NCBI GenBank assembly: GCA_028687645.1
Contig: JAQTZQ010000002.1
Location: 23,781-87,780, forward strand
DNA length: 64,000 nucleotides
Direction: 5' to 3'
Origin: Rhodocyclaceae bacterium
GTDB taxonomy: Bacteria; Pseudomonadota; Gammaproteobacteria; Burkholderiales; Rhodocyclaceae
In this document: positions 1-9,378 of the stretch, one piece after another
Position numbering within the stretch: the stretch's first letter is position 1
Layout: every line of letters starts with the position of its first letter
Notes under the pieces: model-generated
The model's input: only the letters and a program-made list of their open reading frames with translations
What the model was told of the DNA's origin: nothing
The model's database searches: none
Program-made: the position numbers and the translations under genes

Positions 1-697
1 CCAGCATGGCATATTGACCAAGGCGGCTTTTGCGATCACTGTTGCCGTGAATGCGCGGCAGCAAGTCACCAAAGGCGATATACAAAAAACTCGCTGCTGA
101 AATCGCCAAGGCATAAGGAATCAGGCTTTTGGCCTCGGCCAGCAGGTAATAGCCGAGCAAGGCACCGGGCAGGGTGCTGAGCGCTGAAAGCAGATTCCAC
201 AGCAATGCCTGCCAACGCCCAAGGCCGGATTCAACCAGCACCGCGTAGTCACCCATTTCCTGCGGAACTTCGTGGGCGATGACGGCCAGGGTGGTAGCTA
301 CGCCCACTGCCGGCGAGGTTAAAAAAGCAGCAGCAATGACCACGCCGTCGACAAAATTATGGAAGGCATCACCGACCAGAATCAGCCGACCGCTTTGTCG
401 CCGCTGGCCGCAATCACTGTCGTGGCAATGGTGCCAGCGACTGTAGCGCTCGATCAAAAACATCAAGCCGAGGCCGAGCAGCACAGTGGCGCCCGCCGCC
501 ATTGGCGACAAGGATTGGTAGGCACGCGGTAGCATGCCGAGAAAAGCGGCGGCCAGCATGCTCCCCGCCGAGTAAGCCAGCAGCAGCGGTAGCAGGCGTT
601 GCCGCCAGCGCGTCGGGGCTGCAGCAATACTCGCTGCACCGGCCATGGCGCCAACGCTCCCCAAACTGGCCAAACCAAGAACGGCAAGGACAGACAT
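1..697 (-). CDS. ZIP family metal (zinc) transporter, partial (runs off the left edge)
   Basis: Own translation from ATG at 695-697: MSVLAVLGLASLGSVGAMAGAASIAAAPTRWRQRLLPLLLAYSAGSMLAAAFLG...; contains VGDAFHNFVDGVVIAAAF and VIAHEVPQEMGDYAVL ZIP motifs. Not in ORF track because there is no stop inside the window. Confidence 0.85.
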   Translation of the reverse strand, partial: MSVLAVLGLASLGSVGAMAGAASIAAAPTRWRQRLLPLLLAYSAGSMLAAAFLGMLPRAYQSLSPMAAGATVLLGLGLMFLIERYSRWHHCHDSDCGQRRQSGRLILVGDAFHNFVDGVVIAAAFLTSPAVGVATTLAVIAHEVPQEMGDYAVLVESGLGRWQALLWNLLSALSTLPGALLGYYLLAEAKSLIPYALAISAASFLYIAFGDLLPRIHGNSDRKSRLGQYAML

Positions 698-715
698 GGC
701 TAATTCGACCTCAGA

Positions 716-1105
716 TCAAGCATTGCGCAGCCCCAGTGTCCAGGCTTCCATGGCTTGATTGGCCGGCTGCATCGGGGCTTCCATGAAGCTGATGACGAAT
801 TTGTCGCCCATCTCGGCAATACCGATCGAACGGGGGCGAACTGCCAGCATTTGCGGTGTCGGGATGGCAAAACCAAAGCAAAAAATGACGTCGACCGCAG
901 CACTCATGCCTTCGACAATGGGGCCTTCGATCTTGCGGGTATGCGCGTAGTGATCAAAGACGCCGATGAAATGCACCTTCGGGTTCTCGGCAATTTTGGC
1001 CTGGTAATAGGCGACCAGCGCTTCAACCGTTTGATAGGTGGTTTCGGATTTGCCGATTTCGGTGACAAAAATGGGATATTTTTCCTGCAATAGGGTTTGT
1101 TTCAT
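716..1105 (-). CDS. Conserved hypothetical protein (129 aa)
   Basis: Intact ORF starting MKQTLLQEKYPIFVTEIGKSETTYQTVEALVAYY, co-directional with the Rieske gene upstream; family not assigned with certainty. Confidence 0.6.
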   Translation of the reverse strand: MKQTLLQEKYPIFVTEIGKSETTYQTVEALVAYYQAKIAENPKVHFIGVFDHYAHTRKIEGPIVEGMSAAVDVIFCFGFAIPTPQMLAVRPRSIGIAEMGDKFVISFMEAPMQPANQAMEAWTLGLRNA

Positions 1106-1197
1106 CTGATATTCCTGAGTGTGGGTTAACTTGCCAAAAGCCAGGTTGGTGCGCGGTCAACCCGGTTTTTGAGGGGATTTTTTCTTTGCACTGCCAA

Positions 1198-1818
1198 TCA
1201 CGCCTTGCGCTCTTCGTCGCTACCAATAATCAGGCGGGAATCTGTCAGATATTGGTGCGGTGGCACTTCAAGATTGGTCGGCGCCGGTTTGTTTTTAAAC
1301 ACGCGGCCAGCAAAATCAAAGGTTGAGCCGTGGCAGGGGCAGAGAAAACCGCCCGGCCAGTCGGCGCCCAAAGCTGCATCTCCCGGCGTAAAGGCCTGCG
1401 AGGGCGAGCAACCGAGATGGGTACAGATGCCGACCGCAACCAGCATCTCCGGGCGCCGCGAGCGGGTTTCGTTGGTGGCATAGGCGGGTTGTTGCGGCAC
1501 GCCAGAAGCGGGATCGGCCAGCATTGGCTCGGCTTTTTTCAGTGCTGCGAGCATCTCCGGGGTTCGGTTGAGAATCCATACCGGCTTGCCGCGCCATTCA
1601 ACGATCATCATGTTGCCTGGTTCAAGCTTGCCGATATCCACCTCAACCGGCGCACCGGCAGCCTTGGCCCGCTCTGACGGCAGCATGCTGGCAACAAAAG
1701 GGGTGACAGCGGTCAGCGCCAAAGCACCACCGACGCCAGCAGTCGCCATGATCCATTGGCGACGCGAGCTGCTATCACAAACGGCGAAGGACTCGCCCTG
1801 ACATACACAAGCACTCAT
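1198..1818 (-). CDS. Rieske (2Fe-2S) iron-sulfur protein with Tat-type signal, ubiquinol-cytochrome c reductase ISP-like
   Basis: SRRQWIMATAGVGGALAL Tat-like signal; CTHLGC...CPCHGSTFD Rieske motifs. Confidence 0.88.
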   Translation of the reverse strand: MSACVCQGESFAVCDSSSRRQWIMATAGVGGALALTAVTPFVASMLPSERAKAAGAPVEVDIGKLEPGNMMIVEWRGKPVWILNRTPEMLAALKKAEPMLADPASGVPQQPAYATNETRSRRPEMLVAVGICTHLGCSPSQAFTPGDAALGADWPGGFLCPCHGSTFDFAGRVFKNKPAPTNLEVPPHQYLTDSRLIIGSDEERKA

Positions 1819-1850
1819 TAGACTCTCCTGGGTAATATTATTGATTACTT

Positions 1851-1866
1851 ATCAAGAGTCGTGCCA
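1851..1866 (-). promoter_or_regulatory. Candidate sigma-54 (-24/-12) promoter of the Rieske gene
   Basis: Minus strand reads TGGCACG-ACTC-TTGAT(AAG); about 33 bp upstream of the start codon; consensus TGGCACG-N4-TTGCW. Confidence 0.65.
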
Positions 1867-2000
1867 CCTTCGAAAATTAATTTTATCAACGAAAAATCAG
1901 TTGCTTACGCTACTTGCAAGGGATTGCCACAGGATGGATTTTGCCTATTTTCATTGGCTATGGCAGCATAATCAATATTGTGGCAGCGGAGTGGCAGTTG

Positions 2001-3299
2001 ATGGCAGCAGAAAAATCACCCCCCAGTGAACTTGTTTCCTTTCTCGAAAGCCTGACGGAGCCACATATTCTTTGCGACCGTAACTACCGTATTTTGGCCG
2101 CCAACCCAGCTTATCGGAGCAAATGGGAGGGGAGCCGCGAGATCATCGGTCGTACTTGTTACGACGTTTCGCATCACTACAAACTGCCTTGCGATCAAGT
2201 GGGGGAGTCTTGTCCGCTGCAACGCTCCTTGCGTTCCGGGCAACGCGAGCGTGTCGTCCATTTGCACCATACCCCGCATGGCGAGCGTTTCGAGAATATC
2301 GAACTGTCGCCGATCCGCGATGCTTATGGCGACATTGCCTACTTCATTGAAAAAATTGACCCGCTCCCCGTGCCGCGCAGTGACGAGCACGCGCGCGGAC
2401 TGATTGGCCGTTCGCCGACTTTTATGGCGATGATGGATCTGGTTGCCCGCGTCGCGCCGGCTGATGCCGTGGTTTTGCTCCAAGGCGAATCCGGTACCGG
2501 CAAAGAGTTGGTCGCCAACGCCATTCACCAGATGAGCCGGCGGTCGGATCGGCCTTATATTGCGGTCGACTGTTCAGGCCTTGCCGAAACCTTGTTTGAA
2601 AGCGAACTCTTCGGCCACGAGCGCGGCGCGTTCACCGGTGCAGTGGCGCGTAAAACCGGGCTGGTCGAGGCGGCTTCAAGCGGCACGCTATTCCTTGATG
2701 AGGTCGGCGATATTCCGCTGTCGATCCAGGTCAAACTGCTGCGCCTGCTGGAAACCGGCACCTACCGCCGGGTCGGTTCGCCGGAAGTATTGCAGGCGGA
2801 TGTTAGAGTCATTTCAGCGACGCATCGCCCGCTGGCCGAGATGGTCGAGGCCGGTAGTTTCCGTCAGGATCTTTATTATCGTCTCAACATTTTCCCGATA
2901 TTTCTGCCCGCTCTGCGTGAGCGCCGGGATGACATCGTGCTGCTGGCTGAGAGCCTGCTTACCCGCGTTTCCGGTACGCGCTCCCTGAAGCTCTCGCGAG
3001 ATGCTATCAACTGGCTGCGGGATTACGATTTCCCCGGCAATGTGCGCGAGTTGCGCAATCTGCTCGAACGCGCCTGTCTGCTCACCGACGGCGATGAAAT
3101 CGACCTTCGTCACCTGCCAGCCGGTACCTTGGATCAAGTGTTACGGTCAACGCGGAAAACTGGGCAAAAATCGAAGTTGACTGATGAACAGTTGCTGGAG
3201 GTGGCGAAAAACTTCCCGGGAAGCCGCAAGGAACTGGCGCGCCATCTCAATCTTTCGGAACGCACGCTTTACCGTCGCCTGAAAGAGCTGGGCATTTGA
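2001..3299 (+). CDS. Sigma-54-dependent transcriptional activator with N-terminal Cys/His-rich PAS domain (ORF opens at 1914; preferred start 2001)
   Basis: Walker [15 protein letters not shown] loop, [13 protein letters not shown]-terminal Fis-type HTH ([24 protein letters not shown]); PAS with [21 protein letters not shown]. Confidence 0.9.
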   Translation: MAAEKSPPSELVSFLESLTEPHILCDRNYRILAANPAYRSKWEGSREIIGRTCYDVSHHYKLPCDQVGESCPLQRSLRSGQRERVVHLHHTPHGERFENIELSPIRDAYGDIAYFIEKIDPLPVPRSDEHARGLIGRSPTFMAMMDLVARVAPADAVVLLQGESGTGKELVANAIHQMSRRSDRPYIAVDCSGLAETLFESELFGHERGAFTGAVARKTGLVEAASSGTLFLDEVGDIPLSIQVKLLRLLETGTYRRVGSPEVLQADVRVISATHRPLAEMVEAGSFRQDLYYRLNIFPIFLPALRERRDDIVLLAESLLTRVSGTRSLKLSRDAINWLRDYDFPGNVRELRNLLERACLLTDGDEIDLRHLPAGTLDQVLRSTRKTGQKSKLTDEQLLEVAKNFPGSRKELARHLNLSERTLYRRLKELGI

Positions 3300-3327
3300 T
3301 TTTTCGGAATAGGCAAAAAATCCAGGC

Positions 3328-3354
3328 AAAAAAAGGGCGGGAATAATCCCGCCC
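3328..3354 (-). terminator. Rho-independent terminator of the cytochrome b/OTR operon
   Basis: GGGCGGGA-ATAA-TCCCGCCC perfect stem (3335-3342/3347-3354); on the minus strand it is followed by a T tract (A tract at 3328-3334 on +). Confidence 0.75.
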
Positions 3355-3376
3355 AAACACGCAAGGTAAATCTTGA

Positions 3377-3991
3377 TCAGGCCTTGTGATGACCGTCCAC
3401 ATCTTCCCAGCCGGTGATCATGGCTTTGATGTGAGCAAAGATCGTGTGGCCGGTCGTCGTCAGATAGACGTGAATAAAGAAGAAGGCAGTAATCATGAAA
3501 GCGCCGAGGGTGTGCGCAACGGCAACAACCTCCAGCGTCAGATACTGGTCAATCCCGAATTTAGCCCAGTCACCATAGAACAGATAAAACAGCCCGGAAC
3601 CCCAGATCAGCGGCGAAATGAAGGCCAGCAACGCCAGATAAGCCAAACGCTGCAAGGGATTGTGTTTCTGCACGACAGTTTTACGGAAGGGATGCGGTGA
3701 GTGCGTAAAGATACCGATGGTGTAGTAATGAATCATCGCCATCACATTCTTCAGCGAAGGCAGGTATTGGCGCCATTCTCCCGTCGTGAATTGCCAGAAA
3801 ATGGTGAACGCCCACAGCGTTAGCAAGGTCCAGGCGGCTAGCGTGTGCAGATTACTGGCCTTGGCAAAGCCCAAAATGCTGTAGCTGCCATGAACCTCGA
3901 AGCCGGTGATCATCATGACGATGATCAAGAGCGCCTGTGACCAGTGCCAGAACCGCTCATAACGCTTGTAGATGTAAATACGTTCGCTCAT
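3377..3991 (-). CDS. Cytochrome b/b6-domain membrane protein (likely quinol-oxidising partner of the octaheme cytochrome)
   Basis: Multi-TM protein, YERFWHWSQALLIIVMMITGFEVHG and conserved His in helices; overlaps the OTR gene 3' end. Confidence 0.8.
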   Translation of the reverse strand: MSERIYIYKRYERFWHWSQALLIIVMMITGFEVHGSYSILGFAKASNLHTLAAWTLLTLWAFTIFWQFTTGEWRQYLPSLKNVMAMIHYYTIGIFTHSPHPFRKTVVQKHNPLQRLAYLALLAFISPLIWGSGLFYLFYGDWAKFGIDQYLTLEVVAVAHTLGAFMITAFFFIHVYLTTTGHTIFAHIKAMITGWEDVDGHHKA

Positions 3992-5652
3992 TTTGCTTGC
4001 TCCTTGCGGCGGGTCAGATAACGGGTTAGGCCATGAATGAAGCCGACACCAATGGCACCGACGATGGCCAGGCCACCAAATAGATCAACCCAACTGTTAC
4101 GGTCACGGCCAGGCATATAGATACCGGTAATCGAGGCAAGACGACCACTTGCTTCACGGGTATGGCACTCAGCACAGGGAACCGCTTTCTCTTTCGGCGC
4201 AACCATGTGAGTGATGAACCAGTGCATACGGGTTTCGATAAAGTCGAATTTGCCACTGTAGGGCAGGCCGGCAGTATCCATACCCGCTTTGATGGCTTTC
4301 GCGTAATCGTAATGCTTCCAGAACGCCGTATCGTCGTCGCCGAAAACGTGATTGACCACCAGCGTGTTATTGACCGGATCGTAGGCTTGCTTGCCACGCA
4401 TGACTTTAAATGGCCAGATGCGGGCATCTTTGTCGCTTGCTGAACCCTCGATGCGGTTCAGTTCGAGAACGCCATCCTTGCCAATGTACTTGTCCAGTTT
4501 GTCAATAATCGATACCTGCTCGACAGTCCCGTTGTACCATTTGTACTCGGGGCGAACATTTTCACCGTACTCGAAGTTACCCTTTGCTGCCGAGTACTTC
4601 AGATGCCCATGGTCATCCTTGATGAATAATGGTTTGCCGTCAGCATCCATTTTTCCGGCGGTAGACCAGTCCCAGACCATCTTCGTGGCGATTCCGCCAC
4701 GTGCAAACTCAGGGATATGGCAAGTCTGGCAGGCCACCTTGTTGGTGTGGGTGTTGATCTTGGCTTCCTTGTGCGGCGTGAAGCCGTGGCAGGACTCGCA
4801 AGTGGCGCGGTTGTGGTCATCCTTGGGCAGGTCAAAACCATGCTTATCCTTGGAAGTCACCGCATAACGGCTACCGGAAGGCTGGTGTCCATTGAATGTA
4901 TGGCAATCTGCACAAACCATGTTGGCGCCGTCCTCGGCCATGTGCACATCGAGTTCCTTCTTTGGTTTGGTCAGCGAAGAGTCGAGGTCGCCGTGCTTCA
5001 CCGCATCACCACCGCCACCACTGAAGTGGCAGCTACCGCAATTTTTGCGGCCGGGCTTGCCGACGTGCTGGGCGATGTTGGTCAGGTCAGGTGCCTTGAA
5101 CAGCTTCTTGCCAGGAGGCCCTTCCATCGGCTCGAATTCACGATCGGCATAGAGCGGGTGCCCGGCATCGGTGCCGAATTTTTTGTAGGTGCCGGTGTTG
5201 TCATGACAGGCGAGACAGTCGACGTTGCTCTGGTCGGTAAAGTCAAAATTTTTGTCCTTCCAGCCATAGCCGGCGTGACAACTGGTGCAGCGCGTCTCGT
5301 TGGAAATGGGTGAGCCGCAGAAGTTATTGGCCGCCCACTTCTTGCCCAGGGTCTTGCCGGTCGTTGGGCTCTTGGCTTCCCAGGACCAGTGGATACTCTT
5401 CATGACCTGATGGCCTGCGGTGTTATGGCAGGACAGACAGGCTTTGGTCACTTCAGGCCCGGTCTTGAACGGCCCTTTCAGGGCTTCAAGTTTGCTGTGG
5501 TCGGTGGTGGTGTTGCTAAACGACTTGATGGCCGCAGCCGGGCTACTCACCGCGTCAGGATTGGCAACCGCCGCCGGATTGGCGTGTACTCCCAAAGCAA
5601 TACTGCCTAAAAAACAGATAGCCCCAATGAATTTTGATGATCTGGAAAACAT
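3988..5652 (-). CDS. Octaheme c-type cytochrome, tetrathionate reductase (OTR) family
   Basis: Eight CXXCH motifs (CLSCH, CTSCH, CLACH, CGSCH, CADCH, CESCH, CQTCH, CAECH), signal peptide, C-terminal TM helix; family-typical CLSCHNTAGHQVMKSIHWSWE. Confidence 0.88.
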   Translation of the reverse strand: MFSRSSKFIGAICFLGSIALGVHANPAAVANPDAVSSPAAAIKSFSNTTTDHSKLEALKGPFKTGPEVTKACLSCHNTAGHQVMKSIHWSWEAKSPTTGKTLGKKWAANNFCGSPISNETRCTSCHAGYGWKDKNFDFTDQSNVDCLACHDNTGTYKKFGTDAGHPLYADREFEPMEGPPGKKLFKAPDLTNIAQHVGKPGRKNCGSCHFSGGGGDAVKHGDLDSSLTKPKKELDVHMAEDGANMVCADCHTFNGHQPSGSRYAVTSKDKHGFDLPKDDHNRATCESCHGFTPHKEAKINTHTNKVACQTCHIPEFARGGIATKMVWDWSTAGKMDADGKPLFIKDDHGHLKYSAAKGNFEYGENVRPEYKWYNGTVEQVSIIDKLDKYIGKDGVLELNRIEGSASDKDARIWPFKVMRGKQAYDPVNNTLVVNHVFGDDDTAFWKHYDYAKAIKAGMDTAGLPYSGKFDFIETRMHWFITHMVAPKEKAVPCAECHTREASGRLASITGIYMPGRDRNSWVDLFGGLAIVGAIGVGFIHGLTRYLTRRKEQAK

Positions 5653-5684
5653 GACCCCCCCTATTTAAGTATTCGAATACTCTT

Positions 5685-5700
5685 ATCAATTTATGTGCCA
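5685..5700 (-). promoter_or_regulatory. Candidate sigma-54 promoter of the OTR operon
   Basis: Minus strand TGGCACA-TAAA-TTGAT(AAG), about 33 bp upstream of the start codon; same spacing and TTGATAAG tail as the Rieske promoter. Confidence 0.6.
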
Positions 5701-5776
5701 AGGGGTGGCAATTGGGTGAATAAGTTACGTACCAATGAATCAGGAGGTATTGGCAAACCCATTGGCAGTGCCAAAT

Positions 5777-5805
5777 AAATCTGCCAAATACAATTTGGCA
5801 GATTT
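5777..5805. promoter_or_regulatory. Perfect inverted repeat, candidate activator site (UAS)
   Basis: AAATCTGCCAAAT-ACA-ATTTGGCAGATTT, 13-bp arms; about 80-105 bp upstream of the -24 element. A second palindrome TTGGCA-G-TGCCAA lies at 5762-5774. Confidence 0.6.
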
Positions 5806-5889
5806 GACAGACGCTTGCGCTATGTAATGGGCAGGCTATTGATGAGCGTTTTACTTCATTTGCCTAGTTAAAAATAACTAGACAAACCC

Positions 5890-8448
5890 TTAAACCTTAA
5901 GCCTTTCCATCAATTCTGTTTCCAGCTTGATGCGCTTTGTACTCTCACGCAAATCACCACCGCTGATCAAAAAGACGTCTTCCGCACGCTCGCCCAAGGT
6001 GGTAATTTTGGCAGTATGCAACGAAGCACCATGCTCGGTAAGTGCGTTGGCAACGGTGTAGAGCAAGCCGGGGCGATCGGCAACAATCAACGAGAGAATG
6101 AAATGTGCGCCACGTTCATCGCCTTGAATAGTCACTTCTGGTTTGATCGGGAAATGTTTGACTTGGCGCGACAAACGTCCAGCGGAGGGCTTCTCTGCCG
6201 GAAGTTGCCGGATCAGACGATATTCGAGTTCATGTTCGATATAGGTGAGCATCTCGCGATCATTGTCACGCTGGGAAATATCGAGCAAAACAAAACTGTC
6301 CAATGCGTAGCCATGGGCCGTGGTATGAATTTTTGCATCGACAATGTTGTAGCCAGCGCGGGCAAAAAAGCCAACGATACGGGCGAATAGATCAGGCTGA
6401 TCTTTGGTGTACACCATGACCTGAAGCCCCTCGCCATCCTGATGCAGGCGCGCCCGAACCACTGGCTGGTCATTGGAAATCCGATAGTGCAGCGAGCGTG
6501 TATGCCAGGCGATTTCCTCGGCGGAGTGACGTAAAAAATAAACAGTATCGAGTTGTTTCCACAAGCGTTCATGAACAGTTGCCGACAGCGCAAAATAGCG
6601 CAGCAGTCGCATGGCTTCGGCCTGGCGTTCGGTAATCACCCCGTGCGGTGCCGTTACGTTTTCCTGCCCAAGCTGGTCATGGGTTAACGAAAACAGGTCA
6701 TACAGCAGTTTGCCTTTCCATTGATTCCAGACTTTTGGGCTGGTACCGCGAATATCGGCATGGGTCAGCAAATAAAGTCCGGTCAGATGGCGTGTATCGC
6801 CCATCAGGCGGGCAAAAGCACCAATTACGTCAGGATCGCTAAGATCCTCCTTCTGCGCCACACGCGACATAACCAGGTGGTTGCGGACGAGCCAGACGAC
6901 TAACTCGGTATCCTCTTCGGAGAGCAGGTGATCTTCACAAAAAGTGCGGGCATCGACCGTACCGAGTTCTGAGTGATCGCCACCGCGACCTTTGGCAATA
7001 TCATGAAAAATTGCAACCACATAGAGTAACCATGGCCGCTCAAAATCACTGATGGAACGCGTACAGAAGGGGTACTCGTGGGCAAATTCACTCATCGTGA
7101 AACGGCGAATATTGCGCAGTACCTGCAAAATATGCTGGTCAACCGTGTAAACATGAAATAAATCATGTTGCATCTGGCCGACAATGCGCCCAAAAGCGGG
7201 CAGGTAGGTACCCAGAATATCGAGCTGGTTCATTCGGCGGAACTCATGAACTACGCCGCGCTCACTTTGAAACAACGCCAAAAATGCTGCACGGACTGCT
7301 GGATCAGCACGGAACTCAGGGGTGATGAGCTTGCGTGCACGCCACAAGGCTCGCAGCGTCCGTGCAGTCATCCCTTGCAGTTCCCGGTTCTCCTGCATTA
7401 CCTTGAAAGTGTCGAAAATGGCTACAGGTTTGCGCTCGAATAGATTTTCATCACGTAGATCGAGCAAACTGCCAACTGATTGAAAATCTTCATCGATGGC
7501 GAATGGCTGTTTTTCGTTTTCCGGCGCCAGTGCGGTGCCAATGTTTTGCAGCAAAATCGTATTAAGCAGGGTGATCGCCTTGGCATTACGATAGTACCCC
7601 TGCATGAACTGTTCGGACGCACGCGTTTCTTGCGTAGATTCAAAACCGTATTGATTGGCCAGGGTATTTTGATAATCGAACAGCAGACGATCTTCGCGCC
7701 GACCAATCTGAAAGTGCATCCGGATACGCAAATGACGCAAAAATAATTCACAAGCCTCAGCCTGCACCTTGTCATCTTCAGTCAAAAAGCCATTCTTTAC
7801 AAAGTCAGCCCATGTCGTACCAAAGCCAGCTGCTTTGGCAATCCAAAAAATGACCTGTAAATCGCGTAGACCGCCAGGCGCCTCCTTGAAATTCGGCTCC
7901 AGGCTGTAAGGTGTTTCGTTGAAACGCAGATGGCGTTCCTGTTGCTCCAATCGTTTTGCTTCACAAAAAACCATCGGATCGAGATTGCCGTGCAGGCGCT
8001 TCTCGAAGGTGTTGAATATTTTTTCGTTGCCGATGACAAAGCGGGCTTCGAGCAGCGCTGTTTGGATCGAAATATCGTTACTGGCTTCATCCAGACACTC
8101 CTGAATAGTGCGTACGCTATGACCGATCTCCAGCCCAATATCCCAGAAATAGCTGACCAGTTTTTCCAGTTTTTCCTGCAATACCTGACTGGGTGGCTGG
8201 TTCAGGAGAATCAGCAAATCAATATCTGACGCCGGGTAGAGTTCCCCGCGACCATAGCCACCGACTGCGGCGAGAGTCAATGAACTGGGGAAATCGAGAC
8301 TCTGCCAGAGGCGAATGAGAACTTCATCAACTTGCCGACTGCGGGTTTGAAGCAAGGCCAAGGCATCATGATCCTGCTCGTAAGCCGCACGCAGCGCCAA
8401 CTGCATGGCCTTTACTTCACCGCGCAGAGCGGTAATTTGCTCAATCAT
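5890..8448 (-). CDS. glnD: [Protein-PII] uridylyltransferase / uridylyl-removing enzyme
   Basis: 852 aa; nucleotidyltransferase [21 protein letters not shown] region, two ACT domains. Confidence 0.97.
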   Translation of the reverse strand: MIEQITALRGEVKAMQLALRAAYEQDHDALALLQTRSRQVDEVLIRLWQSLDFPSSLTLAAVGGYGRGELYPASDIDLLILLNQPPSQVLQEKLEKLVSYFWDIGLEIGHSVRTIQECLDEASNDISIQTALLEARFVIGNEKIFNTFEKRLHGNLDPMVFCEAKRLEQQERHLRFNETPYSLEPNFKEAPGGLRDLQVIFWIAKAAGFGTTWADFVKNGFLTEDDKVQAEACELFLRHLRIRMHFQIGRREDRLLFDYQNTLANQYGFESTQETRASEQFMQGYYRNAKAITLLNTILLQNIGTALAPENEKQPFAIDEDFQSVGSLLDLRDENLFERKPVAIFDTFKVMQENRELQGMTARTLRALWRARKLITPEFRADPAVRAAFLALFQSERGVVHEFRRMNQLDILGTYLPAFGRIVGQMQHDLFHVYTVDQHILQVLRNIRRFTMSEFAHEYPFCTRSISDFERPWLLYVVAIFHDIAKGRGGDHSELGTVDARTFCEDHLLSEEDTELVVWLVRNHLVMSRVAQKEDLSDPDVIGAFARLMGDTRHLTGLYLLTHADIRGTSPKVWNQWKGKLLYDLFSLTHDQLGQENVTAPHGVITERQAEAMRLLRYFALSATVHERLWKQLDTVYFLRHSAEEIAWHTRSLHYRISNDQPVVRARLHQDGEGLQVMVYTKDQPDLFARIVGFFARAGYNIVDAKIHTTAHGYALDSFVLLDISQRDNDREMLTYIEHELEYRLIRQLPAEKPSAGRLSRQVKHFPIKPEVTIQGDERGAHFILSLIVADRPGLLYTVANALTEHGASLHTAKITTLGERAEDVFLISGGDLRESTKRIKLETELMERLKV

Positions 8449-9248
8449 CAGGAAATCCAGTCAGGTTTCGGACGGCTGCCAGCAGAGTGGGTTAAAACCT
8501 CGTATCCAGTTTCAGTGACCAGGACGGTATGCTCCCATTGCGCTGACAAACTGTGGTCTTTGGTAACAATCGTCCAGCCATCAGCCAATTCCCGAATAGC
8601 CGCTTTGCCAGCGTTGATCATCGGCTCGATGGTAAAAATCATCCCGGCTTCCATTTTTGGTCCGGTACCCGCTTTCCCGTAATGTGTTACTTGCGGTTCT
8701 TCATGAAATTTTGCACCGATACCATGGCCGCAAAACTCACGAACCACCGAGTAGCCATTTTTTTCTGCGTATTTCTGAATGATGGCGCCAATATCACCAA
8801 AATGAGCCCCCGGGCGCACGACGGATATCCCCAACCACATGCAATCAAAGGTGATTTCACAAAGTCGTTTGGCTTGAATTGACGGCTCCCCAATCATAAA
8901 CATACGACTGGTATCGCCGTGATAGCCATTTTTGATCGGGGTAACATCAATATTGATGATGTCGCCATTCTTGAGTACGCGATCACCAGGAACACCATGG
9001 CAAACCTGATGATTGACGGAAGTGCAGATAGCCTTGGGATAGGGGTCATAGCCCGATGGCGCGTAATTGAGCGGGGCAGATATGGCGTGCTGAACATTGA
9101 CTGTGTACTCATTACACAAACGGTCAATTTCTCCGGTCGTTACCCCAGCCTTGATAAAGGGAGCAACGTAATCGAGCAACTCTGAGGCGAGACGACCTGC
9201 GACGCGCATTTTCTCGATTTCTTCTGGCGTCTTGATGGAAATGCCCAT
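8448..9248 (-). CDS. map: Methionine aminopeptidase type I (ORF opens at 9401; preferred start 9248)
   Basis: [23 protein letters not shown]...[12 protein letters not shown]. Confidence 0.95.
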   Translation of the reverse strand: MGISIKTPEEIEKMRVAGRLASELLDYVAPFIKAGVTTGEIDRLCNEYTVNVQHAISAPLNYAPSGYDPYPKAICTSVNHQVCHGVPGDRVLKNGDIINIDVTPIKNGYHGDTSRMFMIGEPSIQAKRLCEITFDCMWLGISVVRPGAHFGDIGAIIQKYAEKNGYSVVREFCGHGIGAKFHEEPQVTHYGKAGTGPKMEAGMIFTIEPMINAGKAAIRELADGWTIVTKDHSLSAQWEHTVLVTETGYEVLTHSAGSRPKPDWIS

Positions 9249-9378
9249 GAAAATCCTGATATTGGATGAATGAATAAAGGTCGATTTTAGCGGGAATCGG
9301 TGACTTCCACAGCCCTCTTCGGCCCTGTGCACTTGTGATGAGATGGCATAATCGCCCTCTTTGTTCCCGGAAAAGCAA

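Noticed and set aside
1914-2000. Upstream start of the sigma-54 activator ORF (MQGIATGWILPIFIGYG...)
   Set aside because: Extra N-terminus is not PAS-like and overlaps the proposed regulatory array; start at 2001 preferred.
5864-5881. CTAGTTA-AAAA-TAACTAG hairpin downstream of glnD
   Set aside because: Weak AT-rich stem without a T tract; not enough to call a terminator.
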